DNA of 64,000 bases from an uncultured Bacteroidales bacterium. GTDB taxonomy: Bacteria > Bacteroidota > Bacteroidia > Bacteroidales > UBA932. Below are positions 53,804 through 62,391 of this stretch, piece by piece. The stretch is taken from NCBI GenBank assembly GCA_946403855.1, contig CAMJBH010000006.1, positions 48,620-112,619 of the forward strand. Direction: 5' to 3'. The notes beneath the pieces are model-generated. The model was not told where the DNA came from, did no database searches, and saw nothing but the letters and a program-made list of their open reading frames with translations. Within the stretch, counting starts at the first letter, position 1, and every line of letters starts with the position of its first letter. Both the position numbers and the translations under genes were made by a program.

Positions 53804-55368
53804 AACAGTACACAATAGGTGTGGATTACGGCACCGATTCAGCGCGAGCTCTCCTGGTTGACGCTTCTTCCGGAGCCATACTCGCTTCAGCCGTTAGTCC
53901 ATACTCCCGCTGGGCCGAGGGCCGCTGGTGCGACCTGCTCTCCCAGCAGTTCCGCCAGCATCCCTTGGACTACATAGAGTGTCTGGAGACCGTATTGCGC
54001 GAGGTCGTAGCGGCCTGCCCCGATCCGGCGGCGATACGGGCGATTGCCGTTGACACCACTGGCAGCACTGTGTGCTTTACCGACCGTGAAGGGATGCCAC
54101 TGTCGTTGCGGAAGGACTTCGCAGAGGATCCTGACGCTATGTTCATACTCTGGAAAGACCACACCGGAACTGCTGAAGCAGAGGAGTTTACATCTGCCGG
54201 TGCGCGCCATGAGCCCAACTACATTTGCCAGAGCGGCAATCACTATTCCGCCGAGTGCACCTGGGCCAAGGTTCTGCATGTGCTTCGTACCAACGAGGCA
54301 GTGCGCAGGGAAGCCTGGGCGTTCGTCGATGGATGCGACTTCGTGACCAATCTGCTCACCGGATGCCGCAGCTTCGACGATATGAAGTGGGGACATTGCA
54401 TCCCGGGAGCCAAGCAACTGTGGAACAAAGACTGGGGCGGATACCCTCCCGAGTGGTTCTTCGAAGAGGTGGATCCCTTGCTGGTCCCCGTTTTGCGCCG
54501 CATTCCGAATGTTAACTATGCCAGTTCCAACGCCGCCGGGACTCTCTGCTCCGAATGGGCGGAAAAACTCGGCCTGAGCACTTCAGTAGTGGTGGGCGTA
54601 GGCAACTGTGACGCCCATTCAGGCGCCGTTGGTGCAGGGGTGCGCCCCGGGACGGCGGTGCTGAACCTGGGCACGTCTGCATGTTATATGGCCGTCATGC
54701 CTGTCGAAGAGATGAAAGGCCATTTCATCGATGGCCTGTTCGGTCAAAGCGAAGGCACCATACTCGAGGGTTACATGGGCTACGAGACCGGCCTTTCTGC
54801 CTTCGGCGATATTTTCGCATGGTTCAAGCGGCTGACCGGCCGTCCGTTGGATGAGCTGGCTGCCGAAGCGTCCGGGATAGCTCTTCGGGACGACCTTCCT
54901 CTGGCGACGGACTTTTTCAACGGACGCCGGGCTCCCAACCCCAGCAACATAGTTACCGCCAATATAGCAGGCCTTCGCATAACCACGGGTCCTGCAGAGA
55001 TTTACAGGGCTCTGGTTGAGGCCGCAGCATTTGGCTCAAAAGCCTGTATAGACCAATACCTCGACGGAGGAATACGTATAGACAAAATGATTGCCGTGGG
55101 CGGAATAGCCAAAAAGAGTCCGTTCGTGATGCAGATGCTTTGCGACGTCTTTGGCCGCCCTGTCGAAGTTTCCGAGTGCAGCGACGCCTGCGCTCTGGGA
55201 GCAGCCGTGCACGCTGCGGTTGCGGCCGGGCTGTACCCTTCTGTGCTTGCTGCTGAAGATGCTATGTGCCATGGTGCTTATGCTACTTATGCTCCTGATG
55301 CACAGCGTCATGAGTTCTATCTGCGCCGTTATGCAAGATATCAAGGATTAGCTCAATTTATATTATGA
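53800..55368 (+). CDS. araB: Ribulokinase
   Basis: A 522-residue FGGY-family kinase. It begins with IGVDYGTDSARALLVDASSG and continues with CWAEGRW-like and YICQSGNHYSAECTWAKVLHV segments, then GVGNCDAHSGAVGAGVRPGTAVLNLGTSACYM and IAVGGIAKKSPFVMQMLCDVFGRPV. These are characteristic of AraB, which phosphorylates L-ribulose in arabinose breakdown. No araA, araD or arabinose regulator is nearby, which is unusual. It overlaps both neighbours by four bases, so it is translated with the FAD oxidoreductase that follows. Confidence 0.88.
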   Translation: MKQYTIGVDYGTDSARALLVDASSGAILASAVSPYSRWAEGRWCDLLSQQFRQHPLDYIECLETVLREVVAACPDPAAIRAIAVDTTGSTVCFTDREGMPLSLRKDFAEDPDAMFILWKDHTGTAEAEEFTSAGARHEPNYICQSGNHYSAECTWAKVLHVLRTNEAVRREAWAFVDGCDFVTNLLTGCRSFDDMKWGHCIPGAKQLWNKDWGGYPPEWFFEEVDPLLVPVLRRIPNVNYASSNAAGTLCSEWAEKLGLSTSVVVGVGNCDAHSGAVGAGVRPGTAVLNLGTSACYMAVMPVEEMKGHFIDGLFGQSEGTILEGYMGYETGLSAFGDIFAWFKRLTGRPLDELAAEASGIALRDDLPLATDFFNGRRAPNPSNIVTANIAGLRITTGPAEIYRALVEAAAFGSKACIDQYLDGGIRIDKMIAVGGIAKKSPFVMQMLCDVFGRPVEVSECSDACALGAAVHAAVAAGLYPSVLAAEDAMCHGAYATYAPDAQRHEFYLRRYARYQGLAQFIL

Positions 55369-56726
55369 CGATTCACGAACCCGCAAGGGAAATCAAGGTC
55401 CGTGCCGAGGTGGATATCCTCGTGGTAGGCGGCGGCCCTTCCGGCGTGATGGCAGCCTATGCGGCCGCACGCAAGGGAAACCATAAAGTCATGCTTCTTG
55501 AAAGCAGGGGATACCTTGGAGGTAACCTCACCATTGGTCTGCCCATCCTGGCTTTCCTGGGCCCCAAGGGCAACCAGATCATCAAAGGCGAGCCCCAGAA
55601 ATTCATAGACAGGCTCAAGGCCCGGGGAGCTGCAACCGACCATTACCCGTGCAAACTGCACAAGTCGTTTACCATGGTCGATGGTGAGGAAGTGAAGAAT
55701 GTCTGCGCCGAAATGATGGAAGAGGTGGGAGTGGAAGTGCTGATGTATGTCTTCTGCTGCGGTGTGCTCAAAGACGGCGACAAGGTACAAGGCGTAATCA
55801 TAGAAAGCAAGTGCGGCCGCGAAGCCATCCTTGCCAAGACTGTCATAGACTGCACCGGCGACGGCGACGTGGCCTTCCGTGCAGGCGTAGAATGCCACAA
55901 GGGCGATGAGAACGGAGGCATGCAGCCCCCCACTCTCATGTATCAGATGCGCGGTGTGGATGTGCAGGCCCTGCGCGACGCCATCGTGCAGCACCCCGAC
56001 ATCTACGACATGGACAATATGCCGCACTCGCAGTTTACACGCCGCCATTTCATTACCGTAGGTCTTCGTAATCAGATACTTAAGGCTCGCGAGGCCGGAC
56101 TGGACATTCCGGTGTCCCGAACCATACTTATCACAGGCCTGAAGCCCGATGAGATATGGGTGAATATGGTGCGCGTGAGCGGCACCGACAGCACCGACCC
56201 CGCCAGCTATACCCGTTGCGAACTCACTGCGCACAAGCAGATCAAGGTAATCAATGAATATCTGCGCCGCTTCGTGCCCGGATTTGAGAATGCGCACATG
56301 GAGATAGTTTCTCCTTTTACCGGCATACGTGAGAGCCGCGTCATAGTGGGCAAGTATGTGCTGACGGCTGAGGATATCGTGTCCATGAAGAAATTCGACG
56401 ACGCTGTTGTGGTGGCTGGCTATCCTGTTGATATTCACCACTCTACTGGAGGAGATTGCACCATGATCTTCACCGAGGATTCCTACGACATCCCTTACCG
56501 CGTGCTGGTGCCGGAGAAGATTGAAGGACTGCTCGTCGCCGGGCGCTGCTCTTCCATGAACCACGAGGCCATGGCCGGAACGCGCGTAATGTCCACCTGC
56601 ATGGCTCTTGGAGAGGCTGCAGGCTCTGCTGCCCGTATCGCCCTCGAAGACGGCGTGCTGCCTTCGGCCGTCGATGTTAACAAAGTCCGCACCGACCTTC
56701 TCGAGAACGGGGTTTACCTGGGCTAG
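55365..56726 (+). CDS. FAD-dependent oxidoreductase (FAD_oxidored type), paralog 2
   Basis: A 453-residue paralog of the protein at 50374-51744, similar along its whole length. It shows VDILVVGGGPSGVMAAYAAA, ESRGYLGGNLTIGLPILAFLG, VIDCTGDGDVAFRAGVE and KIEGLLVAGRCSSMNHEAMAGTRVM. It is cytoplasmic and its substrate is unknown. The ATGA overlap with araB suggests a joint task in sugar or sugar-acid oxidation, which is an inference. Its TAG stop shares CTAG with the convergent tsaB stop. Confidence 0.88.
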   Translation: MTIHEPAREIKVRAEVDILVVGGGPSGVMAAYAAARKGNHKVMLLESRGYLGGNLTIGLPILAFLGPKGNQIIKGEPQKFIDRLKARGAATDHYPCKLHKSFTMVDGEEVKNVCAEMMEEVGVEVLMYVFCCGVLKDGDKVQGVIIESKCGREAILAKTVIDCTGDGDVAFRAGVECHKGDENGGMQPPTLMYQMRGVDVQALRDAIVQHPDIYDMDNMPHSQFTRRHFITVGLRNQILKAREAGLDIPVSRTILITGLKPDEIWVNMVRVSGTDSTDPASYTRCELTAHKQIKVINEYLRRFVPGFENAHMEIVSPFTGIRESRVIVGKYVLTAEDIVSMKKFDDAVVVAGYPVDIHHSTGGDCTMIFTEDSYDIPYRVLVPEKIEGLLVAGRCSSMNHEAMAGTRVMSTCMALGEAAGSAARIALEDGVLPSAVDVNKVRTDLLENGVYLG

Positions 56727-57415
56727 AATAACTTCTTACCTACTGTAGCTACAAAGTCTTTGAGATAAAAAGGTTCAAAGTAAGCAATATCACGGAAATT
56801 CCCGGCTCTCAGCTCTGCGAGGGCCGGTTTTTTCATGGCTTCGGCTGTGGGACATTCCTGCCTGAACCACCTGCCTTCGCCACCCAGAACAGCTTCGCAT
56901 TTTTGTACGCCATCTCCTATGAAAAGAATTCCTTCGTTGCTTGGGGCCAAGTTTTTGATGAAATTGTCATCGACAACGGTAGGAGAGACGTTGGTTAGAC
57001 GTCGGCCGTTTGCGGTGTAGAGGGCCGTATAGACTTCCATGCGGCGGGCGTCTATCATTGGAACTATGTAGTTGCATCCTTCCGGCAGCCCAGTTTCAAT
57101 AGCTTGGGCGACAAGCACATCCAGGGTGCCGACGGCCAGCAGCGGAATACCTCCGCCGAAACAAAGTCCCTTGGCGGTAGATGAACCGACACGCAGACCG
57201 GTATAAGACCCAGGCCCCATGCTCAGACACACTGCATCACAGTCGCTGACCCTCAGGCTGCGTTCGTCAAGCATTTCTTTTACGTATGGGGCCGTCATGG
57301 ATGCATGGGCGCGAGGCTCACGGCTGTGCCTGACGGCAACAATTTCATCCCCTTCCAGAAGGGCGGTGGAACACAGCGAAGTAGAAGTTTCAAGTAAGAT
57401 TATACGGACTGACAT
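56723..57415 (-). CDS. tsaB: tRNA threonylcarbamoyladenosine biosynthesis protein TsaB
   Basis: A 230-residue protein of the ASKHA fold. It begins ILLETSTSLCSTALLEGDEIVAVRHSREPRAHASMTAPYVKEML and includes VCLSMGPGSYTGLRVGSSTAKGLCFG, the TsaB hallmark. It dimerises with TsaD in making t6A37 on tRNAs that read ANN codons. Its start overlaps the end of cvpA by 16 bp. Confidence 0.94.
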   Translation of the reverse strand: MSVRIILLETSTSLCSTALLEGDEIVAVRHSREPRAHASMTAPYVKEMLDERSLRVSDCDAVCLSMGPGSYTGLRVGSSTAKGLCFGGGIPLLAVGTLDVLVAQAIETGLPEGCNYIVPMIDARRMEVYTALYTANGRRLTNVSPTVVDDNFIKNLAPSNEGILFIGDGVQKCEAVLGGEGRWFRQECPTAEAMKKPALAELRAGNFRDIAYFEPFYLKDFVATVGKKLF

Positions 57416-57930
57416 GATTCTGCAGAGCTTCCTGTAACCAATTGATCGATAAATACTTTAAGTTGAGGCACTATGCCCGAGGCGAAGTCCCGGAGGACTG
57501 GATAGACCTTCAAGTCGGCGAGTTTTTCCTGATCTACAATTCCCCAGCTTGCGTTGAGCCCCTCGAAGACGGAAATCAGCAAGCCTATCAGCAACGCCGT
57601 GGTGAAAATTGAGAATACTGCACCGAGCAGCCGGTTCATCCAGCCCAGGGTGGCGATTTTAATCAATTTTGTGATCAAACTGCCGATAAGCGCCATCACG
57701 AGGGCGGTCACCAGGAAAATAAGGATGAAGCACACAACGTGGGTGGCCGGTTCCTGGGTGCCGAACTGCAACATGGCCACCTGAGTGAGATCCGGAGAGA
57801 AACGGCTCGCCAGAAAAGCTCCCATGATGACGGAAGCAAGCGAAACTATCTGTGTAACAATACCCTTCGTGATACCCAATATGAAGCCGGGAAGAAACAG
57901 TGCCAGCAGTATGATATCAAAAGTTGCCAT
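57400..57930 (-). CDS. CvpA family membrane protein
   Basis: A 176-residue protein with four predicted membrane helices. The N-terminal stretch FDIILLALFLPGFILGITKGIVTQIVSLASVIMGAFLASRF is typical of the CvpA/colicin V production family. The role is unclear; in other bacteria CvpA affects envelope stress and purF expression. It runs into tsaB with a 16-bp overlap. Confidence 0.85.
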   Translation of the reverse strand: MATFDIILLALFLPGFILGITKGIVTQIVSLASVIMGAFLASRFSPDLTQVAMLQFGTQEPATHVVCFILIFLVTALVMALIGSLITKLIKIATLGWMNRLLGAVFSIFTTALLIGLLISVFEGLNASWGIVDQEKLADLKVYPVLRDFASGIVPQLKVFIDQLVTGSSAESCQSV

Positions 57931-57952
57931 TGCTAAAAAGCCATTAAATTAG

Positions 57953-57960
57953 TATATTTG
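57953..57960 (+). promoter_or_regulatory. -7 box TATATTTG for ileS
   Basis: Perfect TAnnTTTG match, 115 bases before the ileS ATG. The palindromic element C fills much of the leader between them. Confidence 0.6.
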
Positions 57961-57977
57961 CAAGTTTTAAAATGGCT

Positions 57978-58050
57978 AGCGCCGCCTGCATGGGGCCCCG
58001 GGCCCTTTCTGCTTGGTTTTATGGGCCAGTGGCTCCATGCAGGCGGCGCT
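57978..58050. repeat. 73-nt palindromic element in the ileS leader (element C)
   Basis: A 20-bp inverted repeat (57978-57997 with 58031-58050) has one G.T pair and an inner GGCCC/GGGCC stem (58001-58005 with 58023-58027). It lies between the ileS -7 box and start codon and would fold strongly in the mRNA leader. There is no T-run. Confidence 0.88.
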
Positions 58051-58075
58051 GCGGATGCAAAAGTAGCGAAAAAAT

Positions 58076-61000
58076 ATGACATTCAAAGAATATAAAGGAC
58101 TTGACCTTGTCGCCGTCGGGAATGAGATTCTGGAGCGGTGGAAACAGAGAGGAGCATTCGAGAAATCCCTTCAGCTGCGCGAAGGCGCTCCTGAATTTGT
58201 GTTTTTCGAAGGCCCGCCCAGCGCCAACGGCATGCCCGGTATTCACCATGTTATGGCCCGCAGCATCAAAGATGCAGTGTGCCGTTACAAGACACAGAGC
58301 GGTTTCAAGGTGCGTCGCCGTGCCGGCTGGGACACCCATGGTCTCCCCGTGGAGTTAGGTGTCGAGAAAAAACTCGGCATCACCAAGGAAGATATAGGCA
58401 GCAAGATAAGTGTTGAAGACTATAATGCCGCCTGCCGCAGCGAGGTCATGAAATACACGGCCGAATGGCGTAACCTCACCGAACGCATCGGCTACTGGGT
58501 TGACATGGACGATCCGTATATTACCTATGACAACCGTTATATCGAAACCCTCTGGTACCTTCTCAAGGACATCTATGGCAAGGGCCTCCTCTACAAGGGT
58601 AAGTCCATCCAGCCATACAGCCCCGCCGCAGGCACCGGCCTCAGTACGCACGAGCTTAATCAGCCCGGTTGTTACCGCGACGTCAAGGACACCACCTGCT
58701 GCGCGCAGTTCAAAGTGGTAGGGGAAGAAGACCTTTACTTCCTGGCTTGGACCACAACTCCATGGACCCTGCCGTCCAATACCGCTCTCTGCGTGGGCCC
58801 CGAGATCGATTACGTGAAGGTGCGCAGCACCAATCCTTATACTGGGGCTCCGGCCACCTACATTGTGGCGCAGGCCCTTGTGGGCGCATGGTTTAACGAC
58901 AAGGTGCCCTATGAAGTGTTGCCCGGCAGCTGCAAGGGACGCGACCTGGAGGGTATGCGTTACGAGCAGCTCATTCCGTGGTTCCGCCCCGATGAAGGTG
59001 CATTCAGAGTGATTCTGGGCGACTACGTGACCACCGAAGACGGTACCGGTATAGTGCATATAGCTCCTACATTCGGTGCGGACGACGCCAAGGTGGCACG
59101 CAATTTCGGAGTCCCGGGCCTTTATGTTACCGACCGTGACGGAGCTCCGCAGGCGCAGGTTGACCCGCAAGGCCGTTTCTATCGTATAGAAGACCTGGAC
59201 CCGGCTTATGTAGCGGACCGTGTTGACGATTCTTACCGCGAGTGGGCAGGGCGTTTCGTCAAGAATGCATACGACCCTTCCCTCGCCCCCGATGCTCCCA
59301 CCCTCGATGTGGATATCTGCGTCATGCTCAAAGGTCAGGGCAAGGCTTTCCGTATAGAGAAGCACGTCCATACCTATCCCCACTGCTGGCGCACCGACAA
59401 GCCCGTTTTGTATTATCCGCTGAACAGCTGGTTCATTCGTTCTACAGCCGTACGTGAGCAGATGATGGCCCTGAACGATACCATACGCTGGAAACCGGAA
59501 TCCACCGGTACCGGCCGTTTCGGCAAATGGCTCGAGAATATTCAGGACTGGAACCTCAGCCGCAGCCGCTACTGGGGTACTCCTTTGCCCATCTGGCGTA
59601 CAGAAGACGGCAAAGAAGAGATCTGCATCGGCAGTGCCCGCGAGCTGTACGACGAAATCGAGAAGTCTGTCGCCTCCGGTATCATGACCTCCAACCCCCT
59701 GAAGGATGCAGGTTTCGACCCCGCCGACATGAGCAAGGAGAATTACGACAAGATAGATCTTCACCGTCCCTATGTGGACAATATTTTCCTGGTGTCGAAA
59801 TCCGGGCGCAAGATGACTCGAGAGACGGACCTTATCGATGTGTGGTTCGATTCAGGAGCCATGCCTTATGCCCAGACCGGACTCAGGGGCAAGGATACGG
59901 CCGACTTCGGCGCCACCGCCGACTTCATTGCCGAGGGCGTGGACCAGACCCGCGGCTGGTTCTACACCCTGCATGCCATCCATACCATGGTTAGCGGAAC
60001 CCCTGCTTTCAAGCGCGTGATTTCCAATGGCTTGGTACTTGACAAGAAGGGCGAAAAGATGAGCAAGCGCCTGGGTAACGCTGTCGATCCTTTCAAGGCA
60101 CTGGATACCTATGGTGCTGACGCCCTGCGCTGGTATATGCTCACAAACGCGCAGCCTTGGGACAACTTGAAGTTCGACGAGGCCGGCGTGGAGGAAGTGC
60201 GCCGCAAGTTCTTCGGTACACTTTACAATTCCTATTCGGTCTTTGCGCTTTATGCCAATATAGACAAGTTCGATCCGTCTTCCGACAGGGTGCCTTATGT
60301 GTCGCGCCCCTTGTTCGACCGTTGGATCATCAGCAAACTGAATACTCTCGAGAACAGCGTTAAAGAGGCCTACGAAGATTATGACATCACCACTGCAGGC
60401 CGCCTGATTCAGGATTTCGTGTGCGACGACCTCAGTAACTGGTATATACGCCTGAATAAAAAGCGCCTGTGGGGCTCCGACATGACCCGTGACAAGCTGG
60501 CATGTTATCAGACCCTTTACGAGGTGCTCAAAGGAGTGGCCTTGATGGGCGCTCCCATTGCTCCTTTCTTCATGGAACGTCTGTGGCTGGACCTTGTTCC
60601 CGACAGCGAATCGGTGCACTATGAGAGCATGCCCAAGGCAAATATGGTGCTGGTCGATGAGGCCCTGGAGCAGAGCATGGCCTTCGCCCAGAAGGCGTCG
60701 TCCATGGTTCTCGCTTTGCGTAAGAAAGTGGGAATCAATGTGCGCAAGCCCCTCGCCAAGGTCCTTGTACCCGTGCTTGACGATGAAGTCAAGTCTCATA
60801 TAGAGAAGGTCAAAGACATCTTCCTCACCGAGGTCAACGTGAAAGAAGTTGAGTTCCTGCACGATACCACCGGCATCATCACCAAGAAGATCAAGCCCAA
60901 TTTCAAGACTCTGGGCAAGATCTATGGCAAGCAGATGAAAGAGATTGCCGCCTCGTTCGGTTCTTTGGACCAGGATGTGATTGCAGCCATTGAACGTTCC

Positions 61001-61828
61001 GATGAATATGTGCTCAATCTCCCTTCGGGTCCTGTGGCCTTGCACCCCGGCGACTATGAAATCAGTTCGGAAGACATGCCCGGCTGGCTTGTCGCCACCG
61101 AAGGCAGCCTTACTGTGGCTCTGGATATAGTCCAGACTCCCGAACTGGTAATGGAAGGTACTGCCCGTGAACTTATCCATCCCATTCAGAATCTGCGGAA
61201 AGAGAGCGGTTTTGAGCTCACTGACCGCATCGAGACTGAAATCTATGCAGACGGAGCCGCCCACGATGCCATTAGCAAGTCTCTTGGTATATATGGCGAT
61301 TTTGTGGCTGCTCAGACCTTATCTAATTCCCTTGTGCTCAAGACTTTGGCTGAGGCCCCTGAAGGAGCCTCGGAAGTTCCTTGGGAGGAGGGAACCATAA
61401 AAATTAACCTTAATCGCAATCTTAATATGGCAGAAGAAACAAAAACTCGTTACTCCGATGAGGAACTCGCTGAGTTCAAAGCTATCATCGATGAGATGCT
61501 CGTAAAAGCCAGGGCTGAGTACAATACGCTCCGCCACGTGATTATGCACAACGGCTCCAACGACATCGAGGACACTTCGCCCTCATTCAAGACTGTTGAG
61601 GACGACGGGGCCAACCAACTCTCCAAAGAAGAGGCCAGCCAGCTGGCCCAGCGTCAGTACAAGTTTATCCAGAATCTCGAGGCAGCACTTGTCCGTATCG
61701 AGAACAAGACTTACGGTATATGCCGCGAGACCGGAAAACTTATACCCAAGGAGAGACTCCGCCTTGTTCCGCATGCAACGCTTACGGTAGAGGCCAAAGA
61801 AAAACTCGCCAAGGCAGGTAGGAAATGA
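58076..61828 (+). CDS. ileS: Isoleucyl-tRNA synthetase fused to a TraR/DksA-like domain
   Basis: A 1250-residue open frame. Residues 1 to about 1117 are a class I synthetase: the nucleotide-binding motif is GIHH (55-58) instead of HIGH, KMSKR is at 661-665, and an editing domain lies between. This is the eukaryote-like IleS2 form. From Met1118 (nt 61427) the frame continues without a stop into a complete 133-residue TraR/DksA-type protein (RYSDEELAEFKAIIDEML ... YGICRETGKLIPKERLRLVPHATL). In related genomes I expect this as a separate gene between ileS and lspA. The end overlaps lspA by four bases. Confidence 0.93.
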   Translation: MTFKEYKGLDLVAVGNEILERWKQRGAFEKSLQLREGAPEFVFFEGPPSANGMPGIHHVMARSIKDAVCRYKTQSGFKVRRRAGWDTHGLPVELGVEKKLGITKEDIGSKISVEDYNAACRSEVMKYTAEWRNLTERIGYWVDMDDPYITYDNRYIETLWYLLKDIYGKGLLYKGKSIQPYSPAAGTGLSTHELNQPGCYRDVKDTTCCAQFKVVGEEDLYFLAWTTTPWTLPSNTALCVGPEIDYVKVRSTNPYTGAPATYIVAQALVGAWFNDKVPYEVLPGSCKGRDLEGMRYEQLIPWFRPDEGAFRVILGDYVTTEDGTGIVHIAPTFGADDAKVARNFGVPGLYVTDRDGAPQAQVDPQGRFYRIEDLDPAYVADRVDDSYREWAGRFVKNAYDPSLAPDAPTLDVDICVMLKGQGKAFRIEKHVHTYPHCWRTDKPVLYYPLNSWFIRSTAVREQMMALNDTIRWKPESTGTGRFGKWLENIQDWNLSRSRYWGTPLPIWRTEDGKEEICIGSARELYDEIEKSVASGIMTSNPLKDAGFDPADMSKENYDKIDLHRPYVDNIFLVSKSGRKMTRETDLIDVWFDSGAMPYAQTGLRGKDTADFGATADFIAEGVDQTRGWFYTLHAIHTMVSGTPAFKRVISNGLVLDKKGEKMSKRLGNAVDPFKALDTYGADALRWYMLTNAQPWDNLKFDEAGVEEVRRKFFGTLYNSYSVFALYANIDKFDPSSDRVPYVSRPLFDRWIISKLNTLENSVKEAYEDYDITTAGRLIQDFVCDDLSNWYIRLNKKRLWGSDMTRDKLACYQTLYEVLKGVALMGAPIAPFFMERLWLDLVPDSESVHYESMPKANMVLVDEALEQSMAFAQKASSMVLALRKKVGINVRKPLAKVLVPVLDDEVKSHIEKVKDIFLTEVNVKEVEFLHDTTGIITKKIKPNFKTLGKIYGKQMKEIAASFGSLDQDVIAAIERSDEYVLNLPSGPVALHPGDYEISSEDMPGWLVATEGSLTVALDIVQTPELVMEGTARELIHPIQNLRKESGFELTDRIETEIYADGAAHDAISKSLGIYGDFVAAQTLSNSLVLKTLAEAPEGASEVPWEEGTIKINLNRNLNMAEETKTRYSDEELAEFKAIIDEMLVKARAEYNTLRHVIMHNGSNDIEDTSPSFKTVEDDGANQLSKEEASQLAQRQYKFIQNLEAALVRIENKTYGICRETGKLIPKERLRLVPHATLTVEAKEKLAKAGRK
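61427..61828 (+). other. TraR/DksA-like C-terminal domain of the IleS reading frame
   Basis: A 133-residue segment starting at an internal ATG with its own family start (MAEETKTRYSDEELAEFK). It has the helical hairpin and degenerate zinc-finger end (YGICRETGKLIPKERL) of the Bacteroidota TraR/DksA family. It could also be translated separately from this ATG. DksA-like proteins bind RNA polymerase; this group's role is not known. Confidence 0.75.
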
Positions 61829-62391
61829 AAATATCTAGAGGCGCTCGGCTGATCATCCTAGGCGTGGTGTTGGTAGTCATTGACCAGGTAATCAAGTACC
61901 TGGTCAAGACCAATATGACCCTGGGGCAGCAGATTTATGTTCTGGGCGACTGGTTCAGGCTGTGCTTCGTAGAGAACGAGGGCATGGCTTTCGGCATGAA
62001 GTTCGGGGGTTCCGTGGGAAAATTCCTGCTGTCGCTTTTCAGGATCGTCCTGTGCGGGGCGCTCATCTGGTGGATCAATTCATTGAACCGCAAGGGAAAA
62101 GCGCCGGCCGGGGTGCTCGTGGGCTTGACCCTCATTACAGCCGGAGCGTTCGGTAATATAATAGACTGCTTGTTCTATGGCCTCATCTGGGATTATGCGC
62201 CGTTCATGTTCGGCAAGGTTGTGGATATGTTCTATTTCCCGCTCATACACAATGCCGCAGGCGAGGTCATATTCTTCAGCCCTGTGTTTAATTTTGCCGA
62301 TTCATGTGTGACCGTGGGGGCTTTCTACCTGATCCTGTTCCATTGGAAATTCTTCGCGGCCGATGAAAAGAAGAAGCCAGAGAATCAGTAG
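61825..62391 (+). CDS. lspA: Lipoprotein signal peptidase (signal peptidase II)
   Basis: A 188-residue protein with four membrane helices. The catalytic aspartates are Asp114 in FGNIIDCLFYG and Asp159 in FNFADSCVTVG. VVIDQVIKYLVKTNM and FVENEGMAFGM are also family motifs. It cleaves prolipoprotein signal peptides ahead of the lipidated Cys and so acts on the many lipoproteins of this window. It starts inside the ileS stop (ATGA). Confidence 0.96.
   Translation: MKISRGARLIILGVVLVVIDQVIKYLVKTNMTLGQQIYVLGDWFRLCFVENEGMAFGMKFGGSVGKFLLSLFRIVLCGALIWWINSLNRKGKAPAGVLVGLTLITAGAFGNIIDCLFYGLIWDYAPFMFGKVVDMFYFPLIHNAAGEVIFFSPVFNFADSCVTVGAFYLILFHWKFFAADEKKKPENQ

Noticed and set aside
57961..58075. T-box riboswitch before ileS
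   Set aside because: No T-box sequence, specifier loop or terminator was recognised; the leader is dominated by the palindrome.
58355..61264. Two antisense frames of about 470 codons across ileS
   Set aside because: Shadows of the synthetase gene, with His/Val-rich translations and no recognisable family.
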